From: an uncultured Oceanobacter sp.
Lineage (GTDB): Bacteria; Pseudomonadota; Gammaproteobacteria; Pseudomonadales; Oceanobacteraceae
Reading direction: 5' to 3'
Assembly (NCBI GenBank): GCA_913061185.1
Contig: CAJXTI010000039.1
Location: forward strand, 1-36,381
Length of the DNA: 36,381 bases
Positions 1 through 8,522 of the stretch are shown piece by piece. Position 1 is the stretch's first letter, and each line of letters starts with the position of its first letter. The position numbers were made by a program, and so were the translations under genes. The notes beneath the pieces were generated by a model that saw nothing but the letters and a program-made list of their open reading frames with translations, ran no database searches and was not told the DNA's origin.

Positions 1-48
1 CGAGATTTCTGCCTGTCTCGTGGGCTCGGAGATGTGTATAAGAGACAG
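1..48. other. Illumina Nextera P7/i7 adapter left on the contig
   Basis: This is not genomic sequence. Bases 15-48 match the Nextera read-2 adapter, ending in the transposon mosaic end AGATGTGTATAAGAGACAG. Bases 7-14 (TTCTGCCT) match the i7 index I recall as N703, and bases 1-6 (CGAGAT) are the end of the P7 primer. Genomic sequence starts at about 49. Confidence 0.97.
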
Positions 49-810
49 GTCTGAGTGGCCATCCAGGTACAGCGCAAAGACTCTGGGGTCGTGTTTGATG
101 TAGTAGGCAACCCGCTCCAGTACCTTGATGTCGTTTTTTTCTATTTTGTCTTCACCACTGGCGAAAAACACCTTGCTGCGGGCCACCTGATCATAATTCA
201 TCGGTAATAACCGACTGATGCAATCAAGAAACTCCGGGTAATAATCCTGAAAGGTGACACCGGAGACGTACACCCGGACAAAGCGGTTAGCGTCATACCA
301 GGTCTGGTGGCTGATCGTCGGGCGTTTGCCTTCCAGCAAGCCATGAATAAACTGGTTGCTGCGGCGTGTATCGAGTGCCAGTAGTGGTGTTTCCTGGCGG
401 ATACGAACAGTGCCCAGATTTTCGGTACGTTCTGCCGGACGCCAGGGAGGCGGCAATAATGAGACTCTGGCATCACTGTATGCCATGCGGTTTTGGGTGG
501 CTTCGAGTCGAAAAGAGACATTTTCTCCGGCTCGTTGCAAAAAAACAGCGCTGCCGTAGCCCGGAATGGTCTGGCTAAACTGGCAGTCAAATACCGACCC
601 GGAGACGGCCCAGCGGGTGTTGTAGATATCCAGCCCGTATTCCAACGGCATGGCGGTTTGACCGGCCAGCGCTGGCCGACCCAACCACAGCGAGAATAAT
701 AAGCCGAACAACAGCCAAGCCAGCACCCTGCTGGCCTTATAACCAGAGTGTGAGCCAGATTCCGGCACGCCGGGTGAATGACCAGCAGCGAGATTGTCCA
801 GACGAATCAT
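49..810 (-). CDS. motY: Sodium-driven flagellar motor T-ring protein MotY (C-terminus cut off by the contig end)
   Basis: MotY forms the periplasmic T ring that anchors the sodium-driven PomA/PomB-type stator in polar flagella. The 254 visible codons give a cytoplasmic lead, a hydrophobic signal segment (about residues 29-48, ending near PALAG), then the MotY N-terminal domain. That domain carries the signature PPPWRPAE and a late Cys in a DCISRLLP-like segment. The reading continues into an OmpA-like peptidoglycan-binding domain (residues about 215 on, YYIKHDPRVFALYLDGHSD). It runs without a stop into adapter at 48, so the last third of the usual roughly 300 residues is missing. The ATG at 808-810 is the first good start. 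The gene diverges from pyrC, the arrangement also known in Pseudomonas. The family call rests on remembered Vibrio MotY motifs. Confidence 0.88.
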
Positions 811-982
811 GTGTCTCTACGTTGGCCTCTGTGGTAGTGAAGTTGGTAATAGGCATGTCTCTGAGGGGCTATCGGCCAGTCGCGGAAAATCTTGAACCTT
901 CAACGTGAACAGCCCTCCCGCCAAGCGCTCGCGGCCCTAACGTCAGGAACCACAAAGCCAAGCAGTAAAAAACCGGTTGCGC

Positions 983-988
983 TACAAT
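983..988 (+). promoter_or_regulatory. Possible -10 element of the pyrC promoter
   Basis: The 297-base divergent gap 811-1107 between motY and pyrC has no convincing gene. TACAAT at 983-988 is a good -10 hexamer about 120 bases before pyrC. I see no strong -35 at the expected distance, so this is only a candidate. Nothing else recognisable stands out in the gap. Confidence 0.35.
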
Positions 989-1107
989 GCCGGGTCACAT
1001 TTTTGCCTGTCGGAATCACTGCCAGCCACCGTGTAGCAACCATGAGTCATGGCCGCAGCACGCAGACAGCGTCAAACAGCACAGTAAAACGTAAAGAAGG
1101 AATCCTC

Positions 1108-2145
1108 ATGACCGACCGCTTGACGATCACCCGCCCGGACGACTGGCATTTACACGTTCGCGATGGCCAGGTACTGCAACACACAGTCCCCGCCACTGCT
1201 CGGGTGATGAAACGAGCGATCATCATGCCCAACCTGCAACCGCCGGTGATGAATGCCGAACAGGCATTGGCTTACCGCGAGCGCATTCTGGCCCAGGCTG
1301 GCGACAGCGGTTTTGACCCGTTAATGGTGCTTTACCTGACCGACAACACCACGCCCGAGATGATCAGCGCTGCCAAGGCTACTGGCCGCGTTGTGGCAGC
1401 CAAGCTGTATCCGGCGGGAGCGACCACCAACTCAGCCTCCGGCGTTACCGACCTCGGCAAGCTTGATGACGTTTGCGCGGCACTGGCTGACAACGATATG
1501 AAACTGCTGGTACACGGTGAAGTAACCCACCAGCACGTCGATATTTTTGACCGCGAAAAAGAATTTCTCGATACCGTACTGGCACCACTGGCAAGCAAAC
1601 ACAAAGCACTGAGCCTGGTGGTGGAACACATCACCACCAAAGACGCCGCCGAGTTTGTATTGAGTCAGGGTGACAACGTCGCCGCCACCATTACCGTGCA
1701 GCATCTGGCCTACAACCGTAACCACATGCTGGTTGGCGGTATTCGGCCGCATTTTTATTGTCTGCCGATTCTGAAGCGCAATATTCACCAGCAAGCGCTG
1801 CAAGACGCGGTGGTCTCTGGTAGCCGCAAGTTTTTCCTCGGTACCGACAGCGCTCCTCATGCCAGGGGTGCCAAGGAAAACGCCTGTGGTTGTGCCGGTT
1901 GCTATACCGCTTACGGCGCGATTGAGCTGTATGCCGAAATTTTTGAAGACCTCGGTGTACTCCACAATCTGGAAGGCTTCGCCAGTCACTACGGCCCCGA
2001 TTTCTACCACCTGCCACGTAACGAAGACACCATTACCCTGGTGAAATCCAAGTGGCAGGTGCCCTCTGAAATGCCATTTGGCAACGACATCATTGTGCCA
2101 TTGCGTGCGGGTGAAACCCTGCGCTGGCAACTGCAAAACTCCTGA
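1108..2145 (+). CDS. pyrC: Dihydroorotase (class II, PyrC type)
   Basis: Catalyses the reversible cyclisation of carbamoyl-aspartate to dihydroorotate, step three of pyrimidine synthesis, in the cytoplasm. The protein is 345 aa, close to the 348 aa of E. coli PyrC. Metal and catalytic residues are all visible: His14-x-His16 (WHLHVRDG), Lys99 (AAKLYPAG, the carboxylated lysine), His136 (LVHGEV), His174 (VEHITT) and Asp247 (GTDSAPH). The start ATG at 1108 follows AGAAGG at 1095-1100 and matches the family N-terminus. The frame stays open upstream to 892, but that extension is unlike the family. rnt follows after 14 bases, so the two are probably co-transcribed. Confidence 0.96.
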   Translation: MTDRLTITRPDDWHLHVRDGQVLQHTVPATARVMKRAIIMPNLQPPVMNAEQALAYRERILAQAGDSGFDPLMVLYLTDNTTPEMISAAKATGRVVAAKLYPAGATTNSASGVTDLGKLDDVCAALADNDMKLLVHGEVTHQHVDIFDREKEFLDTVLAPLASKHKALSLVVEHITTKDAAEFVLSQGDNVAATITVQHLAYNRNHMLVGGIRPHFYCLPILKRNIHQQALQDAVVSGSRKFFLGTDSAPHARGAKENACGCAGCYTAYGAIELYAEIFEDLGVLHNLEGFASHYGPDFYHLPRNEDTITLVKSKWQVPSEMPFGNDIIVPLRAGETLRWQLQNS

Positions 2146-2159
2146 AGATAAGGCTTAGG

Positions 2160-2837
2160 ATGAGTACAACTCCCGCTGGAAACGGCGAAAAGCAGGAAAA
2201 AACCCCAATGGCCCAACGCTTCCGCGGCTTTTTGCCCGTGGTGGTCGATGTGGAAACCGGTGGGTTTAATCCCGATACCGACGCCCTGCTCGAAATTGCC
2301 ATGGTCACCCTGCGCATGGATGACGAAGGCTATATCCACCCAGACCAGACATTGTCTGCCGAGGTGCACCCGTTTGACGGCGCCAACCTGGAAAAGGAAG
2401 CCCTCGACTTCACCGGCATCGACCCGTTCGACCCGGAACGGGATGCCGAATTTGAAATCGACGTGCTGACCAATATGTTCCAGGTGGTGCGGCGTGAGAT
2501 TAAACACTACGGCTGTAACCGGGCGGTGTTGGTCGGCCATAACGCGCATTTCGATCACGCATTTCTGCGTGCTGCGATTGAGCGTAACGACATCAAGCGC
2601 GATCCGTTCCACCCGTTTTCGTCATTCGATACCGCCTCGATTGCCGCCATCGCCCTCGGCCAAACCGTGTTGGCAAAAAGCTGCATTACCGCCGGGCTCG
2701 ATTTCGACAACAGCGCCGCTCACAGCGCCGCCTACGACACCTGGAAAACCGCTGAGCTGTTCTGTTTTATTGTGAACCGCTACAAGGATCTGGGTGGCTG
2801 GCCACTGGCGATTGAACCCGGCGTACAGCTAGACTGA
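2160..2837 (+). CDS. rnt: Ribonuclease T, DEDD-family 3'-5' exoribonuclease
   Basis: RNase T trims 3' ends of tRNA, 5S and 23S rRNA and removes the CCA terminal A in tRNA end turnover; it acts as a homodimer. The 225 aa protein has the DEDDh residues Asp30 and Glu32 (DVETGG), Asp132 (HNAHFDH), His188 and Asp193 (AHSAAYDT). The [10 protein letters not shown] lead and the LGGWPL tail are typical. An internal Met17 is an alternative start that would give a length nearer the E. coli protein (215 aa). The gene sits just behind pyrC, as in Pseudomonas. Confidence 0.96.
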   Translation: MSTTPAGNGEKQEKTPMAQRFRGFLPVVVDVETGGFNPDTDALLEIAMVTLRMDDEGYIHPDQTLSAEVHPFDGANLEKEALDFTGIDPFDPERDAEFEIDVLTNMFQVVRREIKHYGCNRAVLVGHNAHFDHAFLRAAIERNDIKRDPFHPFSSFDTASIAAIALGQTVLAKSCITAGLDFDNSAAHSAAYDTWKTAELFCFIVNRYKDLGGWPLAIEPGVQLD

Positions 2838-2855
2838 ACGATACTGCACCGTGCC

Positions 2856-2881
2856 GCCGCTGAGCGTAACAGCGCAGCGGC
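2856..2881 (+). terminator. Hairpin downstream of rnt
   Basis: GCCGCTG at 2856-2862 pairs perfectly with CAGCGGC at 2875-2881 around a 12-base loop, 18 bases after the rnt stop. Only a short TTAAC follows, so a Rho-independent terminator is possible but weak. Confidence 0.4.
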
Positions 2882-2938
2882 TTAACACCATCCTTCGTGA
2901 CACCACGATCATGCTCTATCCGTTATGTGAGATTCCCC

Positions 2939-3304
2939 TTGGACTACGAATTCTGGTTTGAAGGCAATAAGCCTGTTGCCCGCCTTGATGAAGAGCATTC
3001 TCTGATTGGCAACTGGCTGACCGATGAGATCGGTGACGATCTGAAGCACCTGCGGGCACTGATCACCACGGCGGAGTTACTGCAATCCGGTGGTTTGCGA
3101 GATTATCGCTGGCAGGGAAAAGAAACGATTTTGCAAATAACGCAACACGAGGTCGATATCTCATCCAACGCCTTGATGTTCGATGAAGACCTTGATCTGG
3201 AAGATGAATCCCTGACGCTACACGATTACGATCTGACCGCAGGCTGCGGGCTTGAAGACTTTATCGAGCTGATGCAAGCCTGGAAAGAATTTATCGCCAG
3301 CTGA
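2939..3304 (+). CDS. yacL: YacL family (UPF0231) protein of unknown function
   Basis: The protein is small and acidic, with no assigned function. Its start (DYEFWFEGN...), the EHSLIGNWLTDEIG segment and the C-terminal GLEDFIELMQAWKEFI resemble E. coli YacL, so this is a family assignment by remembered sequence. I chose TTG at 2939 because homologues begin directly at M-D-Y-E-F and GTGAG lies 7 bases before it. In-frame GTG codons at 2897 and 2927 are alternatives. The resulting 121 aa fits the family's usual roughly 120 aa. No signal peptide or membrane segment is seen. The gene is followed 18 bases later by an acetyltransferase. Confidence 0.8.
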   Translation: MDYEFWFEGNKPVARLDEEHSLIGNWLTDEIGDDLKHLRALITTAELLQSGGLRDYRWQGKETILQITQHEVDISSNALMFDEDLDLEDESLTLHDYDLTAGCGLEDFIELMQAWKEFIAS

Positions 3305-3322
3305 ACCACTCCGGGAATCCCG

Positions 3323-3826
3323 ATGCACACACACGCCGACTACCGTATACGGCTGGCGCAACCCGCCGACGCCAACGTCTGTTTTGCTATTGAAAACAGT
3401 GCCTATCAAGGTGATGAAGCCGCAACGCTGGAGAAAATTCGCCTGCGTATCGAACGTTATCCCCAAGGGTTTCTGGTACTGGAGTTGGCCGGAGCCATCA
3501 TCGGTTTCGTCAATTCCGGCTGTTGTTTCAAGGTGGCGATGGACAACGAAGCGTTCAAGCAACTGGCAGGCCACGATCCGCAAGGCCCGGAAAATGTCGT
3601 GATGTCGGTGGTGATTCACCCGGTATGGCAGCGTCATGGCTGGGGTCGTACGCTGTTGCTCAATTACATTGAGCATATGCGCCGTCTCGGCAAGCAACGT
3701 ATTCATCTGATGTGTCGCAGCCAACACATCCGTTTTTATCAGCGTGCTGGCTTTATTTACCAGTCCGAATCCGCCTCCAGCCACGGCGGTTTGCAATGGC
3801 ATGAAATGCAGCTGGAACTTGCCTAA
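3323..3826 (+). CDS. GNAT-family N-acetyltransferase
   Basis: Predicted acetyl-CoA-dependent N-acetyltransferase of 167 aa. The N-terminal strand IRLAQPADA and the acetyl-CoA-binding motif A, VVIHPVWQRHGWGRTLL (about residues 95-112, with Q-R-x-G-x-G), define the fold. The later FYQRAGF segment is the usual motif B ending. The substrate cannot be told from sequence; the layout is broadly like arylalkylamine-type GNATs, but that is a guess. It probably shares a transcript with the YacL gene just upstream. Confidence 0.88.
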   Translation: MHTHADYRIRLAQPADANVCFAIENSAYQGDEAATLEKIRLRIERYPQGFLVLELAGAIIGFVNSGCCFKVAMDNEAFKQLAGHDPQGPENVVMSVVIHPVWQRHGWGRTLLLNYIEHMRRLGKQRIHLMCRSQHIRFYQRAGFIYQSESASSHGGLQWHEMQLELA

Positions 3827-3872
3827 GCAGTTGCCCGACCGACAGCATCAGGATTCACCCCCACTATCGTTT

Positions 3873-3944
3873 AACCAATCACTCTTGTTCACCCAACCAC
3901 TCTTGTTCACCCAACGACGGTTGTTCACCCAACGGCGCTTGTTC
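3873..3944 (+). repeat. 18-bp tandem repeat (about 4 copies) at the 3' end of cheR
   Basis: Units start at 3885, 3903, 3921 and 3939 with TTGTTCACCCAAC plus a variable tail; a partial, degenerate copy lies at 3873-3884. The array fills the gap between the GNAT gene and cheR and overlaps the cheR stop. Read on the minus strand, each unit puts a TGA in the cheR frame, so the array holds in-phase stop codons every six codons. Confidence 0.9.
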
Positions 3945-4764
3945 AACGCGCCCGGTAAATAATACCGGGGTGGCACTGCACCATCTCAAAATACTCACCC
4001 AGGTTATTCAGACTCTCCGACGCCCCAAGCACCAGATAGCCTTGCGGATTCAAGCTGCCATGCATACGTTTGAGAATGTCGTACTTCAGATCAGCAGAAA
4101 AATAGATCAGTACGTTACGGCAATAAATCACATCAAACTTGCCCAGCCCGGTAAAGCTCTGCTGCAAATTCTGCTGGCGAAAATCCACTCGGCTCTTGAT
4201 CTTCTGATCAATCTGCCAACGATCACCATCCCGTGGGTGAAAATAGCTTTTCAGATGCTGCTCGTTCATACCACGACGAATAGCCAGCTGCTGATAAATA
4301 CCGTCTTTCGCCTGCGCCAGCGAACTGGGAGAGATATCGGTCGCCAGAATCCGCTCACCGGTTGCCAGGCTGCCAGGAGAACGTTTGCGAAACTCTTCAA
4401 TCTCGATACTGAGCGAATACGGTTCCTGGCCCGTTGAACAAGCAGCAGACCAGATTTTTAACGGGCGGCGCAACCCGGCCAATTCCGGCAATAAACGCTC
4501 ACGAAACACCCGGTACGGATGTTCATCGCGAAACCACAGCGTCTCGTTGGTGGTCATAGCGTCAATCACCAGCTCCTGCAAGCGTCGATTGCCGTTGAGC
4601 GTGCTCAGCAAGTCGGAAATCGAGCTCAGGTTGTGCTGCTCCAGCAATCGCCGCAGACGACTGCTGACCAGATATTCCTTGCCATCGCCCAGCATGATGC
4701 CGCTGGATTGCTCCAGCATGTCCCGAAACCGGAGATACTCATCTGCAGTGATCTGGAGTGTCAT
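3943..4764 (-). CDS. cheR: Chemotaxis protein methyltransferase CheR
   Basis: Methylates glutamates of chemoreceptors using S-adenosylmethionine, setting adaptation together with CheB. The 273 aa protein has the helical CheR N-domain (residues 1-75, with MTTNETLWFRD) and the methyltransferase domain. SAM motif ACSTGQEPYS is at about 107-116, and the late motif VIYCRNVLIYF at about 210-220. No pentapeptide-tether domain is seen. It lies 106 bases after cheV on the same strand, the pairing found in Pseudomonas, so the two are probably one operon. The stop lies inside an 18-bp repeat array. Confidence 0.96.
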   Translation of the reverse strand: MTLQITADEYLRFRDMLEQSSGIMLGDGKEYLVSSRLRRLLEQHNLSSISDLLSTLNGNRRLQELVIDAMTTNETLWFRDEHPYRVFRERLLPELAGLRRPLKIWSAACSTGQEPYSLSIEIEEFRKRSPGSLATGERILATDISPSSLAQAKDGIYQQLAIRRGMNEQHLKSYFHPRDGDRWQIDQKIKSRVDFRQQNLQQSFTGLGKFDVIYCRNVLIYFSADLKYDILKRMHGSLNPQGYLVLGASESLNNLGEYFEMVQCHPGIIYRAR

Positions 4765-4870
4765 ACTCAGTCCTGAAAAAATTCGGCGTTAAACGCCACT
4801 TAACTTATGGAAAACCGTCATTCAATCGCGATCCAACCTGTTGCAACCGTCTTATCCTGGCCGAGCCGGC

Positions 4871-5794
4871 TCAGCAAGACTGAACCCGAATAGCCACCTG
4901 TCCAGCCAAGACGTCAGGATCAAATTTGGCGATAAAATCATCGGCCCCCACCTTTTCCACCATCGCCTTGTTGAATACACCGCTCAACGAGGAATGCAGC
5001 ACCACATGAAAACCGGCCATTCGTGAATCAGCACGAATGCGAGTCGTCAGTGTATAACCATCCATTTCCGGCATTTCAATATCAGATACCATCATCATAT
5101 AAACGTCTTGCAAGCGCTCACCCCGCTCCGCGATACCGTACAGATGCTCCCAGGCCTGACGACCATCATTCATCGATACCACTTCCACACCCAGATTTTC
5201 CAGACAACGGGTAATCTGTTTACGGGCAATCTTGGAATCGTCCACGATCAGCACCCGGTGTGCTTTCGCGCGCTGATGCACCTCTGCTGAAATAAGACCG
5301 GCACTGATTTCTTCATTGATCGGAGAAACTTCTGCCAGAATTTTCTCCACATCAATAATTTCCACCAACTGCTTGTCCACCTGTGTCACCGCCGTCAGGT
5401 AGTGTTCTTTACCCGTGCCCCGTGGTGGTGGATGGATCTCTTCCCAGTTCATATTGATGATGCGCTCAACACCACCAACCAGGAACCCCTGAGTCTTGCC
5501 GTTGTACTCGGTAATAATCACAAATGCATTATTCAGATCGCTCAACCCCGCATTCCCCGTTGCCAGCCCCATATCCATGATCGGGATCGTGCCCGATCGA
5601 ATATGCGCCACACCGCGAACGACAGGATTACTGCCCGGCAAAACAGTCAGCTTGGGGCACTGTAGTACCTCCTTCACCTTGAACACGTTAATGCCGTAAA
5701 CCTGTCGCCCGTTTACACGGAACAGCAACAGCTCCAGCCGGTTGGCACCGACCAACTGGGTTCGCTGGTTAACCGCATCTAACACACCAGCCAT
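4871..5794 (-). CDS. cheV: Chemotaxis coupling protein CheV (CheW-receiver fusion)
   Basis: CheV couples chemoreceptors to CheA through a CheW-like domain (residues about 10-165) and is tuned by phosphorylation of a C-terminal receiver domain (about 180-305). Receiver residues visible are Asp185-Asp186 (LIVDDSK), phospho-acceptor Asp238 (SDIEMPEMDG) and a late Lys (AKFDP). The total of 307 aa is normal. The start is ATG at 5792-5794, preceded by GGGAG; the frame is open 34 codons further up, but that extension has no family match. It diverges from flgA. Confidence 0.95.
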   Translation of the reverse strand: MAGVLDAVNQRTQLVGANRLELLLFRVNGRQVYGINVFKVKEVLQCPKLTVLPGSNPVVRGVAHIRSGTIPIMDMGLATGNAGLSDLNNAFVIITEYNGKTQGFLVGGVERIINMNWEEIHPPPRGTGKEHYLTAVTQVDKQLVEIIDVEKILAEVSPINEEISAGLISAEVHQRAKAHRVLIVDDSKIARKQITRCLENLGVEVVSMNDGRQAWEHLYGIAERGERLQDVYMMMVSDIEMPEMDGYTLTTRIRADSRMAGFHVVLHSSLSGVFNKAMVEKVGADDFIAKFDPDVLAGQVAIRVQSC

Positions 5795-5816
5795 AAAAAG
5801 CTCCCGAAAAGTTATC

Positions 5817-5832
5817 CGGCACAGCCCTTGCA
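5817..5832 (+). promoter_or_regulatory. Sigma-54 (RpoN) promoter candidate for flgA
   Basis: CGGCACAGCCCTTGCA has the -24 GG (5818-5819) and -12 GC (5830-5831) with the required 10 bases between them. It matches the consensus TGGCAC-N5-TTGCA at all but the first base. It reads toward flgA and leaves a leader of about 80 bases. In Pseudomonas and Vibrio, early and middle flagellar genes use RpoN with FleQ/FlrC-type activators, which fits. No activator site was identified. Confidence 0.6.
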
Positions 5833-5922
5833 AAACCTCTGTCAGGTTCAACAAGCGCTGCTTAATCGCCAGAATCATGACGTTTACATCAGTCACCTAA
5901 AAGCATAGTAGAGAACCAGACA

Positions 5923-6621
5923 GTGCGTCGGATAATTGTTTTACTCCTGATATGCCAACCTCTCTGGGCTGATAAACTCCAGACTGCGGCGCTTTGGACG
6001 ACTGAATCCTGGCAGGCAACACTGCAACACCAGTTGCTGCAGCAGTGGACAGACATCAGTGGCGACGCCCATGGCAACCGGGTTTCGCTGGTGGGACTCA
6101 GCCCCGACTATCAACTGCCCGCCTGCAGCCAGGCGCTGAATATCGAGCTGGCCCGGCCACTGCAACCGGGGCGTAATGGTGTTGAGCTGCGCTGCGCCTC
6201 GCCCTGGTGGCAACAATTTGTCGCGGTCGAACTGCACGTGATGGAAAGCGTCGCCATTCTGACGCAAGCCGCTCGTTCTGGTGACAGCACCGCCAGCGCC
6301 AGCATCCAGTTTGTGCAACAAGATCTGGGCAATCTGCAACAAGGCTATATCCGCAACCCGGAACAACTGCAGGATATGGAGTTTCGCCGGAACCTGCGCC
6401 CAGGCACCGTAATCACCCCGGACATGCTGATCTCAAAATTGCTGATAGAGCGCGGTGCGCTGGTGCGTATTCACCTGCAGCGGGGTGCCATCCAGCTGCA
6501 AACCGAAGGCGACGCCCTGAGCCAAGGCCGCAAGGGCGACACCATTCGAGTACGTAACCGCCGTTCCGGCAAGACCCTCACCGCCGAAGTCATCGGCCCC
6601 GGAGAGGTCACTATCCGTTAG
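5923..6621 (+). CDS. flgA: Flagellar P-ring assembly chaperone FlgA
   Basis: FlgA is a periplasmic chaperone for polymerisation of FlgI into the P ring. The 232 aa protein starts with GTG at 5923 and a short signal peptide (residues 1-16, cleavage after PLWA). The C-terminal half holds the SAF-like FlgA domain: the FRRNLRPGTVITPDML segment, then RGAIQLQTEGDALSQGRKGD and the end VIGPGEVTI, all typical. It lies between divergent cheV and the flgM promoter, as in Pseudomonas. Confidence 0.94.
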   Translation: MRRIIVLLLICQPLWADKLQTAALWTTESWQATLQHQLLQQWTDISGDAHGNRVSLVGLSPDYQLPACSQALNIELARPLQPGRNGVELRCASPWWQQFVAVELHVMESVAILTQAARSGDSTASASIQFVQQDLGNLQQGYIRNPEQLQDMEFRRNLRPGTVITPDMLISKLLIERGALVRIHLQRGAIQLQTEGDALSQGRKGDTIRVRNRRSGKTLTAEVIGPGEVTIR

Positions 6622-6710
6622 CCGCTTGAATCAACCGATGACTTTTATGGCAGCGCGCACACGCGCGAATAGCAGCAAATCGACAGACTGCAAAAAAAAT
6701 CAAAAAATAC

Positions 6711-6737
6711 TAAAGTCTTTTGGCAAACCGCCGATAC
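6711..6737 (+). promoter_or_regulatory. Sigma-28 (FliA) promoter of flgM-flgN
   Basis: TAAAGTCT (6711-6718), an 11-base spacer and GCCGATAC (6730-6737) match the flagellar sigma-28 consensus TAAAGTTT-N11-GCCGATAA with one mismatch in each half. It lies about 47 bases before the flgM start. Control of the anti-sigma-28 gene by sigma-28 is the known feedback design. Confidence 0.93.
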
Positions 6738-6783
6738 AGACATGGCAGGGGTTTATACAATGCAATGGTTTGGAGATTTCACA

Positions 6784-7098
6784 ATGAATATCAACAAGTT
6801 AACAGGTGCCATCGACACCGGTAGTCGCGCTTCAGCGAAAACCGCCGATGCCACCAGCCCAATGTCAGCCAAGGGTGATCCAGCCTCCGGCACCCAGAAT
6901 GCCAGCTACAGCGATCAGGTCAAACTGAGCGCCAGCAGCAAAAGCATCCAGCAGGTTGAGGCTGAAATCAGTGCCATGCCTGAGGTGAACGATGCCGCCG
7001 TCGACCGCATCAGAGCCGCCATCGACAGCGGTGAATACAAAATCGATTATGAAAAACTGGCAGGAAAAATGCTGGACTTTGAAGGACGCCTGAACTGA
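6784..7098 (+). CDS. flgM: Anti-sigma-28 factor FlgM
   Basis: FlgM binds and holds sigma-28 (FliA) inactive until it is exported through the finished hook-basal body. The 104 aa protein has a disordered Ser/Thr/Ala-rich N-half and the C-terminal sigma-binding region (about residues 40-104: VKLSASSKSIQQVEAEI, then VDRIRAAIDSGEYKIDYEKLA). The start ATG at 6784 follows GGAG at 6772-6775; an in-frame upstream ATG at 6742 would lie right at the expected transcription start and is unlikely. flgN follows 13 bases downstream. Confidence 0.95.
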   Translation: MNINKLTGAIDTGSRASAKTADATSPMSAKGDPASGTQNASYSDQVKLSASSKSIQQVEAEISAMPEVNDAAVDRIRAAIDSGEYKIDYEKLAGKMLDFEGRLN

Positions 7099-7111
7099 GC
7101 ATTAAATAGCC

Positions 7112-7612
7112 ATGAATTCTACTGCCAATGTGTACCTGCCAACGCCGGAATGTCATCAGCTGCGCCAGCTGTTGCTTGATGAACTGGCCCTGGGACGCCT
7201 GCTACAACACCAACTGGAGCAGGAAGGCCAGCTACTGGCCCGCATGGAGCCTGAACAACTGCAACGTGCCGGACAATCCAAGTCGGCGATATTGCAGCGC
7301 ATGAAGGAACAGACCAAACAACGCATGGACTGGATGAGCCAGCAACAACTGCCGCTGGCGGCCGATTTTCTCCAGCATCCACAGATCCGCCAGCAGCCAG
7401 AGATTGCCCGCTTGTGGCAACAGCTTGCCGCTCAATATCGTCATAACCGCGATCGTTCCATCCAGCTGAACGAACTGGTTCTCACCGCCAAGCGCCGTAT
7501 CCAGCAGCGTATCCATATTTTACGTGGCCAACCCGATCGCTCGCCATTGCTCTACACTGAAACAGGCCAGGGCAAATCGGCACGCCGAGGCCAGGGCTAC
7601 ATTCAGGCCTGA
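7112..7612 (+). CDS. flgN: Flagellar export chaperone FlgN
   Basis: FlgN keeps the hook-filament junction proteins FlgK and FlgL export-ready. The 166 aa product is almost wholly helical, Gln/Leu/Arg-rich, with heptad-like segments (LLLDELALGRLLQHQLEQEG) and a C-terminal basic tail, the usual FlgN look. Direct sequence motifs are weak in this family, so the call leans on its place between flgM and the PilZ brake gene. Confidence 0.9.
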   Translation: MNSTANVYLPTPECHQLRQLLLDELALGRLLQHQLEQEGQLLARMEPEQLQRAGQSKSAILQRMKEQTKQRMDWMSQQQLPLAADFLQHPQIRQQPEIARLWQQLAAQYRHNRDRSIQLNELVLTAKRRIQQRIHILRGQPDRSPLLYTETGQGKSARRGQGYIQA

Positions 7613-7656
7613 CCGCCTTCTTTCTTCCAACGCCTACCCCTGCCAGGAGGTTACGT

Positions 7657-8436
7657 GTGACATCCCCAGCCCGCGTTCCGGCAAACAAGACACCTGACAA
7701 TCCGCCGCAGGACTGCGCCCTGGATCAGGACGAAGACATCTACGGCGCGCTCCGCAGCCTGGTATTGCTGCAAGCGCCGGTAAGAGTACTGATTGACGAC
7801 CAAACAACCGCCTTCTGTGCTCAAATAACCGATGTGCAGCTGAATAATCGCAGCTTTTTTATGACCCGGTTACAACCAGATAAAGGCAATGATCTGATCC
7901 GTCAGGGCAAACGCTTCCGCATTGATTGTGACAACCAGGGCATTCGTATTCGCTTCGTCGCCGACGGCCGTCTGCGCTACCAAAGTGCTGAACAACAGTA
8001 TCGTGGTGAATTCCCCAGCCAGGTTGAATACCTGCAACGGCGCGATGCCTACCGGGTCAATGTGCCAGCGGCCCACTATCTGGTGGTCGAGATACCGGAT
8101 CAGCACCCGACACCCGACGAGCAGACAGCTCCGCGCTATCGTTATAAAGGAAGGCTGCAGGATTTATCAGAATCCGGCTTCAAAGCCTGTTTTGAAGGTG
8201 ATATTCAAGCTGATTTGAAACAACTGAATTTGATTGCCGCCGCCATCGTGCGCTGCAACGAACAACACTACCTGGATTGCGGGTTGGAACTACGCCACCT
8301 GATGCTCGATAGCGCTGGCAATACCCTCGCCGGATTTGTATTTACCCGGATTTCCTCTGCTGCCCGCCGTTATATATACCGTCTGACCACCGACTTTCAG
8401 TGGGAAGAACGGCAATTCAAAATTGCACCCTCATAA
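7657..8436 (+). CDS. flgZ: Flagellar brake protein with PilZ domain (YcgR/FlgZ)
   Basis: Binds cyclic-di-GMP and slows or biases the flagellar motor. The 259 aa protein has a YcgR-N domain (about residues 25-120) and a PilZ domain (about 124-245). Both c-di-GMP motifs are present: RxxxR at 129-133 (RDAYR) and DxSxxG at 169-174 (DLSESG). The start is GTG at 7657, 6 bases after a strong AGGAGG (7645-7650). The order flgM-flgN-flgZ is the one known in Pseudomonas. The GGDEF/EAL protein at 30915-34034 is a possible source or sink of its ligand. Confidence 0.92.
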   Translation: MTSPARVPANKTPDNPPQDCALDQDEDIYGALRSLVLLQAPVRVLIDDQTTAFCAQITDVQLNNRSFFMTRLQPDKGNDLIRQGKRFRIDCDNQGIRIRFVADGRLRYQSAEQQYRGEFPSQVEYLQRRDAYRVNVPAAHYLVVEIPDQHPTPDEQTAPRYRYKGRLQDLSESGFKACFEGDIQADLKQLNLIAAAIVRCNEQHYLDCGLELRHLMLDSAGNTLAGFVFTRISSAARRYIYRLTTDFQWEERQFKIAPS

Positions 8437-8522
8437 CGTTTGTAGCCCTGGTATTGACTACCGCCCGGCCCAGACTGCCCTCCGTGGCTGTCCGCATATC
8501 GAGGCCGGAGCAATACACTGCG

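Noticed and set aside
198..590. 130-codon minus-strand frame at the left end
   Set aside because: It is out of frame with motY, which covers the same bases and has clear family motifs.
892..1107. N-terminal extension of pyrC
   Set aside because: It has no family match; the start at 1108 has a ribosome site and matches the known PyrC N-terminus.
3873..3944. CRISPR array
   Set aside because: The repeats are contiguous 18-bp units without unique spacers.
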